A DNA stretch of 38,400 bases from assembly GCA_017646885.1 (NCBI GenBank), contig JAGCLR010000171.1, positions 1 to 38,400 on the forward strand, given 5' to 3'. Shown piece by piece: positions 30,974 through 38,351 of the stretch (position 1 is the stretch's first letter; each line of letters begins with the position of its first letter). The DNA comes from Methanobrevibacter sp. GTDB taxonomy: Archaea; Methanobacteriota; Methanobacteria; Methanobacteriales; Methanobacteriaceae. A program made the translations under genes and the position numbers. The notes beneath the pieces are model-generated. The model worked only from the letters and a program-made list of their open reading frames with translations, had not been told where the DNA came from and did not search any database.

Positions 30974-32542
30974 TTACAGTTTCAATATATCCGATACGCA
31001 ATCATATCGTTCGCTATCAAGTTTCTCCTTCAAAGCAAGCCAAGGATCCGTCTGGTCGCTCATCACCATACTCATAATATTCGGAGAAAATCCAGATACC
31101 ATAATAACTCCCATCTCATTCTCCGTCATAGGAATAGTGTTCGTTCTCGAATTTACATTCCAGAATACAAGTTTAGGAAGTTTGTATCCATGCTCCGCAT
31201 ATCTGTCAGCAAGTTCATCAAACAACGCCTTCATACCATACATCCCGCATTTGGTATTCTTAGACGCACAATCAAACTCCATATCTGATACAATGAGAAT
31301 TCTATCAGGAAGATCAAACTGCTTCATTTTTGCATTGATAGCAGTCTGCAAAACAAGCATAAACACCGCCTCAATATCTGTATTTGTACAATCAGTATAT
31401 TTTGATACCTCAAGGATTTTATCTCTCAATGTCTCACGACCATTCAAATCAATGAGTTTAGGACGACTTGAAAACTCCATAAGAATATTATGAAACTCTC
31501 CCTGACATCTCTCCGCAAAATATACACCAAGCGATCTTGAAATATCAATTGGCTTTACACCACCACAATTCATTGTCATAGAACCAGAACCATCTACAAC
31601 AACCATTGTATTTCCACACTCGCCCAAATCAGGAAGATTCTTCCACAATGCCTCCAATGAAATATCAGCAGGCGATACATAATCATCATATCCATTATAA
31701 TACTGACTATCGTACCAAGAAAGACCCGAAAGTTGTGTATACTTTGCCCAAATCTCATGTGGGAAAAGAACATCGGCGTGCATCTTTACACCAGCATTGC
31801 TATATGTATCCATCGCCCTCTCGCAATGCTCAAGATATCTTGCACCATCATGTCTCTTGAAAGCATTCAAATATCTCTTATTGGCATTAGATGATACCTT
31901 GTTATAATCAATCTCGCCCCAACGATTACTACAAGTCTTCACCTCCGTAACATCGAGATATGCTCTCAATTTAGACAACATCTTACGATATGTTACATAC
32001 GAGAATTCAAACGCAGCAGCAAATCGCTTCGCCTGTCGTCTTGCCTTCTCTGATGCATTGATAGAAGGCAACCATTTAGCAAGCAAAGAAATTGGCTTAC
32101 CCACCATACAATTCTGAATATCATTGTACAATACATCCTTCACCAACTCCATACCACCAAGCATATCAGCAACATCCATATTGATGATGTCAATAACATC
32201 CTTCCATCTGCCAAATTCAGCAACGAGTTTCAAAGTCGCCTTCGCCTCATTTAGATAAAGTTCGGCATACTTCATATACATCGTCTGGAAGACATTTCTC
32301 TCTCCCATACCACCTCTCACATCTCGTGTGAAAAACAACCACCTGATAGCATAATCCAAATCCTCATTCATTGCCTGAACAAAAAGATTCATATCAGTAG
32401 TCGATACACAATTTCTCATAGAAGAAACTCTGAAATTGAGATCTACCAACGCCTTGCTTGTAGTCTTATATCCAACAGCACCATTCTCTGTCATCTGATA
32501 ATTGTTCTCTCTTTCGAGAGTTGCTTTCAATTCATTTACCAT
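30974..32542 (-). CDS. DUF2828-like protein with vWA domain
   Basis: A 522-residue protein. The N-terminal region carries MTENGAVGYKTTSKALVDLN and RDVRGGMGER (about 73-82), both characteristic of DUF2828-type proteins. The C-terminal half is a von Willebrand factor A domain with an intact MIDAS start, VVVDGSGSM (314-322), and a downstream ILIVSDMEFD strand. The family is related in architecture to TROVE/Ro proteins that bind structured RNA, but RNA binding here is only an analogy. It has its own host-type promoter: TTTG at 32601-32598, a 20-nt spacer, then TATATTTG at 32577-32570. It precedes the acidic 149-residue gene. Confidence 0.83.
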   Translation of the reverse strand: MVNELKATLERENNYQMTENGAVGYKTTSKALVDLNFRVSSMRNCVSTTDMNLFVQAMNEDLDYAIRWLFFTRDVRGGMGERNVFQTMYMKYAELYLNEAKATLKLVAEFGRWKDVIDIINMDVADMLGGMELVKDVLYNDIQNCMVGKPISLLAKWLPSINASEKARRQAKRFAAAFEFSYVTYRKMLSKLRAYLDVTEVKTCSNRWGEIDYNKVSSNANKRYLNAFKRHDGARYLEHCERAMDTYSNAGVKMHADVLFPHEIWAKYTQLSGLSWYDSQYYNGYDDYVSPADISLEALWKNLPDLGECGNTMVVVDGSGSMTMNCGGVKPIDISRSLGVYFAERCQGEFHNILMEFSSRPKLIDLNGRETLRDKILEVSKYTDCTNTDIEAVFMLVLQTAINAKMKQFDLPDRILIVSDMEFDCASKNTKCGMYGMKALFDELADRYAEHGYKLPKLVFWNVNSRTNTIPMTENEMGVIMVSGFSPNIMSMVMSDQTDPWLALKEKLDSERYDCVSDILKL

Positions 32543-32569
32543 ATCTTTTTTTATTTTAAATCGTTACTA

Positions 32570-32601
32570 CAAATATAACAAAAAATATCTAATAATCCAA
32601 A
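32570..32601 (-). promoter_or_regulatory. Host-type -33/-7 promoter for the vWA gene
   Basis: TTTG (32601-32598), 20-nt spacer, TATATTTG (32577-32570) on the minus strand, matching the Bacteroidota pattern TTTG-N19-TAnnTTTG within one nucleotide of spacing. It contains TTTGTTATATTT (32582-32571) and lies 27 nt before the ATG at 32542. Confidence 0.72.
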
Positions 32602-33041
32602 TTATTCACTCGCTTTTTCATATCTTTCTCTTTCAAAGATTCTCGCTTGTCATAATTCTTCTTACCCTGACACAAACATATCTCAACCTTACACAATCCT
32701 CGCTCATTTACAAACATCTTGGTAGGAACAATAGTTAAACCTTTCCTTGAGATGCCCTCACTTAACTTCCTCAATTCGTTCTTGTTAAGGAGCAACTTCC
32801 TATCTCGCAAAGGATCAACTTTCACAAAACCAGCATTCTCATACGGAGAGATATGTGTGTTCTTCAGATATAACTCTCCATTCTGAAATATGCAATATGC
32901 CTCCGAAAGATTAACCTCTCCATTTCTGACAGATTTAATCTCTACACCAATCAATTGAATGCCCGCAATATAAGTATCCAAAAAGAAATACTCGTGGCTC
33001 GCCTTCCTATTTTTAATAGATATATTACTCGTTTTCATCAT
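32589..33041 (-). CDS. smpB: SsrA (tmRNA)-binding protein SmpB
   Basis: A 150-residue protein, close to the normal SmpB length. Hallmarks in order: NRKASHEYFF, AGIQLIGVEIKSVRNGEVNL (matching the conserved GxEIKSxRxGxVNL), NGELYLKNTHISPYEN, DPLRDRKLLL, GLTIVPTKMF, KVEICLCQGKKNYDKRES and the basic tail LKEKDMKKRV. SmpB binds the tRNA-like domain of tmRNA and delivers it to stalled ribosomes; the C-terminal basic tail probes the empty mRNA channel. It overlaps the end of the primase-like gene by 17 nt. No tmRNA gene fits in the gaps of this window, so the protein must use host tmRNA or one elsewhere in the phage. It ends in TAG. Confidence 0.93.
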   Translation of the reverse strand: MMKTSNISIKNRKASHEYFFLDTYIAGIQLIGVEIKSVRNGEVNLSEAYCIFQNGELYLKNTHISPYENAGFVKVDPLRDRKLLLNKNELRKLSEGISRKGLTIVPTKMFVNERGLCKVEICLCQGKKNYDKRESLKEKDMKKRVNNLDY

Positions 33042-33642
33042 CTTTCAAATTAATATATAGACATGTGGGATTATTATCGTGAATGTCAATCTTTTCATTA
33101 TACATCTCATAAAACGCCTTCTTATTAAAAGGTCGTGTAATAAGATGATATCCGTGTCTTGTAGGAACTGTCTCAACAATCTTACTCACACCCTTTGGAT
33201 CAATGCTGTCAATAATATTCTTAATTCTATCCAACTCATCCAAATCCTTCGAATCAAAATCTACAATCCAAGTCTTCTGACCATCACAAGCACCTGTCTG
33301 ACCACACGCCGACTCAAATAATGACCTAATATCATACTCCTCATGTGCAATCTTTCCAGCAAGTATCTCAAGTGCTTTCAACGATACCTGCTTGTACGAC
33401 TTCTTATTCAAATTAATATATGCACGAGCATTAAACATCTCACACAATCCTACAATCTCATCTCGCTTCGACTCCAAATACTCTGGCGACGAAATAAAAT
33501 AAGACTTGATAATGCTCTGCTTGTGCTTACCATCATATCCCTTTTGATCCTTTGTTCTCCTCATAATCTGAAGCATATAAAACTCATTGCTATCAGATGA
33601 ATGAATATGCTTTTTAATCAAATCAAAATTATCTACCTTCAT
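33025..33642 (-). CDS. Primase-like (AEP-like) small protein
   Basis: A 205-residue protein read from MKVDNFDLIK. An upstream ATG at 33666 would lie at or before the predicted transcription start, so 33642 is preferred. WIVDFDSKD (residues 125-133) resembles the DxD metal motif, and TRHGYHLITRPF (161-172) resembles the second motif (S/T-x-H type) of archaeo-eukaryotic-primase domains. A clear third catalytic Asp and a zinc motif are not evident. It may be a minimal or degenerate AEP-fold protein. It is the first gene of a unit with smpB, downstream of a host-type promoter. Confidence 0.6.
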   Translation of the reverse strand: MKVDNFDLIKKHIHSSDSNEFYMLQIMRRTKDQKGYDGKHKQSIIKSYFISSPEYLESKRDEIVGLCEMFNARAYINLNKKSYKQVSLKALEILAGKIAHEEYDIRSLFESACGQTGACDGQKTWIVDFDSKDLDELDRIKNIIDSIDPKGVSKIVETVPTRHGYHLITRPFNKKAFYEMYNEKIDIHDNNPTCLYINLKDDENE

Positions 33643-33670
33643 ATATTTTTTGTTTTTAAGTTTCACATTA

Positions 33671-33702
33671 CAAATATAAAAAAAATATTTGGCAAAACCA
33701 AA
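33671..33702 (-). promoter_or_regulatory. Host-type -33/-7 promoter overlapping a terminator
   Basis: TTTG (33702-33699), 20-nt spacer, TATATTTG (33678-33671) on the minus strand. It has the same geometry as the vWA promoter. The -33 box lies within the stem of the upstream terminator and the spacer includes its T-run. Confidence 0.7.
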
Positions 33703-33708
33703 TATTTT
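33679..33708 (-). terminator. Intrinsic terminator of the methyltransferase gene
   Basis: Stem AAAATATTTGG / CCAAATATTTT, loop of five, followed on the minus strand by a T-run. It lies just after the stop at 33720. Confidence 0.8.
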
Positions 33709-33719
33709 TTCATAAATTT

Positions 33720-34532
33720 TTATCTAATAACATCAATTTCTAAATTGTACTTCTCAAACCTTTCTATCGTCTTCTCAAAATACTCATTATTCTTTTCAAT
33801 ACCAATATATTTTCTATTGTTTAATATCGCCATCTTTCCAGTAGTACCACTACCATTAAATGGGTCTAATACAACATCACCTTCTACTGACCAAGATAAA
33901 ATGTGATCTTCCGCTAACTTCTCTGGAAATACGGCGGGGTGCCCCGTCTTATCGTTAAATCCAACACTATACTTCCAAATATTATTTCGAAGACTAAAAT
34001 CAGGTACGGGCTTAATTTTATTCGTCTGTACTAAATTACCATCTTTATCATACTGCGTATTATTGCCCCAATTAGTGTGTCCCGCCCACTTGTTTGGTTT
34101 ATCCGCTATCAAGGTAATATCATCCCTAATCTTTCCCTTTACAAAAACAAACATATACTCGAAAATCTGCGTATATCGCTTACTTGTTCGCTTCGCAGGA
34201 AATGAACTCGAATTCTTCTCATATATCATTGTATCATGCATCTTGAAACCAATGCTGTCAAAATAAAGCGACTGCTTGAAACTACTCAATGTCTCATGCC
34301 CTTTAATTGTCGCATCACCTACAACCCATACTAAAATACCACCATCATTGGTGATTTCATACAACCTGTCCGCTACTTGCTTGAATATATCAAAATTCCA
34401 ATCACAAGTCTGTCCATATGTCCTTAAATCATCATATGGGGGCGATGTAACAGTCAAATCAACTTTAACACCATCCGCAATAAGATTATCTAATACATCA
34501 ATGCAATTTCCTAAATACAATTTGCTATCCAT
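33720..34532 (-). CDS. DNA methyltransferase (N6-adenine/N4-cytosine type)
   Basis: A 270-residue protein. The catalytic motif TSPPYDDLRTYG (TSPPY at 29-33) sits near the N-terminus. The SAM-binding motif LDPFNGSGTTG is near the C-terminus (about 223-232), followed by KYIGIEKNNEY. The order (catalytic motif first, SAM motif last) is that of beta-class amino-methyltransferases. The sequence favours N4-cytosine or N6-adenine modification; the recognition sequence is unknown. It is complete in length for a solitary phage enzyme. No cognate restriction enzyme is adjacent, although a PD-(D/E)XK-type protein is encoded three genes upstream in the same direction. The likely role is protecting phage DNA from host restriction or regulating phage genes. 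Confidence 0.88.
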   Translation of the reverse strand: MDSKLYLGNCIDVLDNLIADGVKVDLTVTSPPYDDLRTYGQTCDWNFDIFKQVADRLYEITNDGGILVWVVGDATIKGHETLSSFKQSLYFDSIGFKMHDTMIYEKNSSSFPAKRTSKRYTQIFEYMFVFVKGKIRDDITLIADKPNKWAGHTNWGNNTQYDKDGNLVQTNKIKPVPDFSLRNNIWKYSVGFNDKTGHPAVFPEKLAEDHILSWSVEGDVVLDPFNGSGTTGKMAILNNRKYIGIEKNNEYFEKTIERFEKYNLEIDVIR

Positions 34533-34537
34533 AAATT

Positions 34538-34771
34538 CTACATCTTTCTATAATATTTTATCCATAACACAAATAAATGTAATCCCAATACTCCAAGCAC
34601 TATCGTACCAAAATAACTCGATATAAAAAATGCTATCGCAGTTAAAATAGTATCCGATGCATATCCCGATGGAATTAAATAAACACCACTCACTCGTGTA
34701 TATATGTGTGTAATTAAATATAACAAAATTATATTCAATGCTCCGATAGCAAAATATAATAACATACCCAT
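34538..34771 (-). CDS. Small membrane protein, three helices
   Basis: A 77-residue hydrophobic protein with probable membrane helices at about 3-23, 41-57 and 55-72 and a basic C-terminus (KYYRKM). It lies 5 nt upstream of the methyltransferase and 6 nt downstream of another small membrane protein, in a compact operon. Small membrane proteins among early phage genes often act in superinfection exclusion or host takeover, but nothing specific is visible. It ends in TAG. Confidence 0.65.
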   Translation of the reverse strand: MGMLLYFAIGALNIILLYLITHIYTRVSGVYLIPSGYASDTILTAIAFFISSYFGTIVLGVLGLHLFVLWIKYYRKM

Positions 34772-34777
34772 AACACC

Positions 34778-34999
34778 TTATCTTTTTAGAAATTTAATGA
34801 AATCTATAATAAAGTATATCAATAGACCACCAAATAATATGGTAACTATAAATCCACCCAAAAACGCCAACACAAGCGTTGTTATTAAAGCAGTCATGTT
34901 ACTCTTAAACCAACTTGGATCCTCTTTAATTTCACAGTGATAAATCCAAGTAAATAACAATATAACAATTACATTAACTAATCCATATATCCACCACAT
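34778..34999 (-). CDS. Small membrane protein, two to three helices
   Basis: A 73-residue protein with an N-terminal membrane helix (MWWIYGLVNVIVILLFTWIY), a short polar loop (CEIKEDPSWFKS), a second hydrophobic stretch (about 36-66) and a basic end (KFLKR). It has the same organisation as the neighbouring 77-residue protein; the two may work together. Family not recognised. Confidence 0.65.
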   Translation of the reverse strand: MWWIYGLVNVIVILLFTWIYHCEIKEDPSWFKSNMTALITTLVLAFLGGFIVTILFGGLLIYFIIDFIKFLKR

Positions 35000-35021
35000 A
35001 TATCAATTTATTTTATTTTTA

Positions 35022-35567
35022 TTAATTCTCGCTATCAGTCCTCAATCTCTTAAATTCAGAACTCCAATATCTCAATGTGCCTAACCTCGCCAATTTCAAT
35101 TGCTCCTCCAAAAATAACTTCCTGTGCTTACCCCTACAATAACTCGCAGACTTTCCATGAAAATTCAACACCCCGCTGTCGGAATAAGAAATTACATTAG
35201 GTCTATCCAAATTATCAGGATAAACCTCCTTCAACTTCTCAATACAATCTTTGTATATGCTGTCAGGAACACAATACCAAAACTGATAGATAATTTCAGA
35301 TTTATGAGCATTTTCATCTTTCTTGAAGTCCGCCAGAAAATCCGACCAACTCCTCTTTATTTCTACCTCCGTAACATATCCAGTCTTGTTCATAACCAAC
35401 AAGTCCGCTTCATAATCAAGCAACCCCCAACTTACATTGGGAACAATGATGTTATTCCTAATACCCCAATACTCCGCAAGCAACGCCTGAATCTCTTTTA
35501 CACTCAATTCAGTACATACCCCCTTCTTTATGGTGTTTGCTTTCTTCAAATTACTCTTTAATCCCAT
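35022..35567 (-). CDS. PD-(D/E)XK nuclease-fold protein (MmcB-like)
   Basis: A 181-residue protein. The segment LDYEADLLVMNKTGYVTEVEIKRSWSD is written here as its parts: YEADLLVM (D55) and TEVEIKRS (E69, K71). Together they give the D...ExK active-site pattern of PD-(D/E)XK nucleases. The following SDFLADFKKDENA and YQFWYCVP segments resemble MmcB-type proteins, implicated in DNA repair. The C-terminal region is basic, consistent with DNA binding. Within this operon it could process DNA ends, assist repair, or pair with the nearby methyltransferase; sequence alone does not decide. Confidence 0.68.
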   Translation of the reverse strand: MGLKSNLKKANTIKKGVCTELSVKEIQALLAEYWGIRNNIIVPNVSWGLLDYEADLLVMNKTGYVTEVEIKRSWSDFLADFKKDENAHKSEIIYQFWYCVPDSIYKDCIEKLKEVYPDNLDRPNVISYSDSGVLNFHGKSASYCRGKHRKLFLEEQLKLARLGTLRYWSSEFKRLRTDSEN

Positions 35568-35575
35568 AATGTTAT

Positions 35576-35803
35576 CTAAAAAATAGTAAATCCAGTTAAA
35601 GTGAAGTCCTTGATATTGCCATCCTTATCCCTCGTTCCATATCCAAAAGGTTTTATAGTTATATCCTTTCCCCTCTTTATCACCTCAAGTAACATCTTGC
35701 TATCAGGTGTATCAAGAAACTCAACTTTACCAACTATATTCTGAACATCTATATACTCATCCTGTTGTTTAATTGTGATGTAAAATTCCTTTTTATTATC
35801 CAT
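35576..35803 (-). CDS. Small protein of unknown function
   Basis: A 75-residue beta-rich protein (KEFYITIKQQDEYIDV ... GNIKDFTLTGFTIF) with no recognised family. It lies 8 nt upstream of the PD-(D/E)XK gene and directly downstream of the GATC-palindrome repeat pair at 35837-35895, which may regulate it. It ends in TAG. Confidence 0.6.
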   Translation of the reverse strand: MDNKKEFYITIKQQDEYIDVQNIVGKVEFLDTPDSKMLLEVIKRGKDITIKPFGYGTRDKDGNIKDFTLTGFTIF

Positions 35804-35836
35804 AATAATGCCAATTTTATCAATTCTAAAAATACC

Positions 35837-35895
35837 CCCGATCGGGTATAATCTGATAGCAATTTACCTAAATTACTCCCGATCGGGTATAATCT
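35837..35895 (-). promoter_or_regulatory. Paired CCCGATCGGG palindromes, candidate operators
   Basis: Two identical 18-bp direct repeats (minus strand AGATTATACCCGATCGGG) at 35837-35854 and 35878-35895, 41 bp apart, close to four helical turns. Each contains the 10-bp palindrome CCCGATCGGG centred on GATC, striking in such AT-rich DNA. They occupy the gap upstream of the 75-residue gene. Protein binding or methylation-sensitive control is inferred. Confidence 0.6.
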
Positions 35896-35906
35896 TATAT
35901 TTCCAT

Positions 35907-36266
35907 TTAGAGCGATTCGTTCATATTAACAACCTCAATCGCCGCCTCACTATACTCCTTGGTCATAAGAACCCACCTGTTCTCCTGCTCATCCCTCTGA
36001 ATACAAGTGTAGCCCTCATACTCCTCTACATACTCAAACTGTCGCTCATTGTCCTCACAATCAACTGTTGGCCAACTATCCCAAATATCCTTCGGAACAA
36101 TATTCCAACAATTCTCTTCCTTGACAACATTCAAATCAAGATCAGCCTTCAAAGCAGTCGCCATCTCCTCATTATCAAATACACCACACAATCTATCTCG
36201 ATATGTGCTGTCAGCAAAACTACCACTAGTCTGCCATACCAAATAAAGTTTCTTCTGTCTTACCAT
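35907..36266 (-). CDS. Small acidic protein of unknown function
   Basis: A 119-residue protein starting MVRQKKLYLVWQTSG, then a CGVFDNEEMATALKADL segment typical of short phage and host proteins that respond to or handle small ligands (no firm family). It is rich in Trp and acidic residues in the second half. There is an (ATT)n-type microsatellite in the short leader upstream (about 36285-36304). It is probably part of the early minus-strand operon. Confidence 0.65.
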   Translation of the reverse strand: MVRQKKLYLVWQTSGSFADSTYRDRLCGVFDNEEMATALKADLDLNVVKEENCWNIVPKDIWDSWPTVDCEDNERQFEYVEEYEGYTCIQRDEQENRWVLMTKEYSEAAIEVVNMNESL

Positions 36267-36282
36267 ATTCTTATTACTATTA

Positions 36283-36304
36283 AAAAAATTATTATTATTA
36301 TTAT
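36283..36304. repeat. (ATT)n microsatellite
   Basis: About six ATT units between the 36301 gene's stop and the 35907 gene's leader. It is probably a replication-slippage product and may tune spacing of the translation start. Confidence 0.7.
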
Positions 36305-36858
36305 TTTATATCTATATAAAGCATATCACCCTTTGGTGGAGACATTGGACAAACTGGTATTATACAATCTACCGAATCAAACAAACGAGTTATAGTTACA
36401 GGTTTGTAATAAGTTCTCGAACCATCTATATCTTCATATTTACGATTTGTAAATTTGCTATCAACAGTATCATATTCCATTGCAACTTTATATACAACTT
36501 CTCCATCGTATTTAACATATTTGCGATATTCCACCCAATCGATAATACAATGTTCAATATCTTTACATCCTTCGGGTGGAACCACTTCCACCAAAAAAGC
36601 AAAAATGGTGACACTATTTTTTGATTCCTCATACTTTCGTTTCTCTTCCTCAAATGTATTTTTGAGGAAATCTATTTCATCTTGATCGGTAACATGTGCA
36701 AATTTCTTCACATATCTAACAGGAATTTTTACAAGAGCATTGTCGATTGCTGTCTGACAGCAACCACAATAATCCATAGAGCATCCATCTTCATTACCAT
36801 ATGTGCAATATGTGTATGTCTTACCACAATGCTTGCATCTTCTTAAACAATGTTGCAT
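36301..36858 (-). CDS. Protein with N-terminal zinc-finger-like Cys cluster
   Basis: A 185-residue protein read from MQHCLRRCKHCG. The longer frame to 36978 would overlap the helicase C-terminus, and the ATG at 36858 falls 5 nt after the helicase stop. Residues 4-32 hold many cysteines (CKHC, CTYGNEDGC, CGCC), a likely zinc-binding module. The rest is helical (DFLKNTFEEEKRKYEESK), then a beta-rich region. The family is not recognised. Adjacency to the helicase suggests a role in replication or transcription, but this is contextual only. Confidence 0.75.
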   Translation of the reverse strand: MQHCLRRCKHCGKTYTYCTYGNEDGCSMDYCGCCQTAIDNALVKIPVRYVKKFAHVTDQDEIDFLKNTFEEEKRKYEESKNSVTIFAFLVEVVPPEGCKDIEHCIIDWVEYRKYVKYDGEVVYKVAMEYDTVDSKFTNRKYEDIDGSRTYYKPVTITRLFDSVDCIIPVCPMSPPKGDMLYIDIK

Positions 36859-36863
36859 ATTAC

Positions 36864-38348
36864 TTACTTTAAAACTATTAACGATTTCTTCGCTCTGGTT
36901 ACTCCAACATATCGCAACTGCTCCAATACCTTCCTGTCCTGACACCTGTTGAAATCCAAACTGTTTATAATAACACAATCATTCTCTCCACCCTGTATTT
37001 TGTGACAAGTAATCGCATATGAATAACTTACCGCCTTACCCTGCAATAACCATCCCCTGTCATTATATATATTGTCATTCACAAATAAAAAGTTCTCAAT
37101 CTGATTAATCTTACCCGTAATCAAACCCCGCTCCTTCTTATCAGTTACACTACGCCATAACTTCCATAAACGAACCTTCTCCTCCGCAAGCATCCCCGCT
37201 ATCTCTCGATTCATCAAATTCTCCCTAATGTCAATATAATTAACTCGCTTGATGTCTCCCAAAGCATCCCTCAACTTCAACCTGTGAGCAGTTATAAACT
37301 TCTCTCCAACTCCAATACCATCTATATACTCACTAACATCTATCTCATCAACTCCCTCAATCGACTCAACTATATAAGACTCACTATTAACAATGTAATA
37401 ATTTCCATCTCCCTGATAGCCCATATTAGTATAACTCATCAATACCTCGTTTGCTCTCGGTATTATATCATTATACCCCATCTTCTTCCTGACTAACCCA
37501 TTCAACTTCTCTACATTGTCATTAGTATATGTGATAAATCTAAACGCATTGGGATCAACCTTCAACTTCTCTACATTCCAATCTAATAAAGAACTCAATT
37601 CCGAAATATTATTCCTATCTAAAAATAATACTCCCTCCTTCTCATCACTATCCCATTTGCTATCAAAACTGAAATCACCATGCTCTCGAACATAGATGCT
37701 CTCGCCTAATATCGAATCGCTGTCAGTTCGCATCACTTCTGTCAATTCTAATACATCACCACCTTCTCCTAAAAATACAACACTACAATCACCCTCATTA
37801 TCTCCAACAGGTGCCAACTGACATTTATCTCCACAAAATATACACTTGACATTCAAATTACGACAAACATCTCGAATTACAGCAAAATTCTCCCTGTTAA
37901 TCATACTTGCCTCATCTATAACTACAATAGAATCCCTGTCCAACTTGTCCTCACTCAACTTGTTTACCTTCTTCTTGCAGTCATACTTATCACCCTCCAT
38001 ATCAGTCTCTACATTAATGCCAAATAAAGAGTGCAATGTGAATACCTTCGTCTTTACCTTGCTCTTTAATACTCCCGCCGCTCTATGTGTAGTAGAAGCA
38101 AAAAATATCTTATAAAAACGACCAGTCGAAGGATTCTTATCCCACATATATCGTAAACGAACACACTCCATTATACTAGTCTTACCACTTCCTGCAACAC
38201 CAGATACCGTCAGCAATCGCTCACTACTATCCTTCCCTTTGATAAACTTGTCTATCCTGTCTAATACATCCTTTTGTGCCGATGTCAACTCAAAATTCAA
38301 ATATATCTCATATCCATCTTTCAAGATATTCTTTATCCTCTTTCCCAT
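36864..38348 (-). CDS. Dda/Pif1-like SF1B DNA helicase
   Basis: A 494-residue protein. Motif I/Walker A is GVAGSGKT (50-57); motif Ia is ASTTHRAAGVL (84-94); TLHSLFG (104-110) follows; motif II/Walker B is VVIDEAS (142-148). GDKCQLAPVGD is motif III, and the C-terminal RecA domain ends with SYAITCHKIQGGE and YVGVTRAKKSLIV (motifs V-VI). This set and the length match T4 Dda and related SF1B 5'-3' helicases that act in replication initiation, fork restart and protein displacement. It is complete, with the start near the left end of an upstream gene (3 nt gap) in a minus-strand operon. It ends in TAA, 5 nt before the zinc-finger gene. Confidence 0.93.
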   Translation of the reverse strand: MGKRIKNILKDGYEIYLNFELTSAQKDVLDRIDKFIKGKDSSERLLTVSGVAGSGKTSIMECVRLRYMWDKNPSTGRFYKIFFASTTHRAAGVLKSKVKTKVFTLHSLFGINVETDMEGDKYDCKKKVNKLSEDKLDRDSIVVIDEASMINRENFAVIRDVCRNLNVKCIFCGDKCQLAPVGDNEGDCSVVFLGEGGDVLELTEVMRTDSDSILGESIYVREHGDFSFDSKWDSDEKEGVLFLDRNNISELSSLLDWNVEKLKVDPNAFRFITYTNDNVEKLNGLVRKKMGYNDIIPRANEVLMSYTNMGYQGDGNYYIVNSESYIVESIEGVDEIDVSEYIDGIGVGEKFITAHRLKLRDALGDIKRVNYIDIRENLMNREIAGMLAEEKVRLWKLWRSVTDKKERGLITGKINQIENFLFVNDNIYNDRGWLLQGKAVSYSYAITCHKIQGGENDCVIINSLDFNRCQDRKVLEQLRYVGVTRAKKSLIVLK

Positions 38349-38351
38349 TTC

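Noticed and set aside
32543..33720. tmRNA gene near smpB
   Set aside because: The gaps here are too short for a tmRNA of about 350 nt, and no tRNA-like acceptor ends were seen.
34716..34727. TTTGTTATATTT copy inside the 77-residue membrane gene
   Set aside because: It is within coding sequence and 184 nt from the next start; it is probably chance, although an internal promoter for the methyltransferase cannot be excluded.
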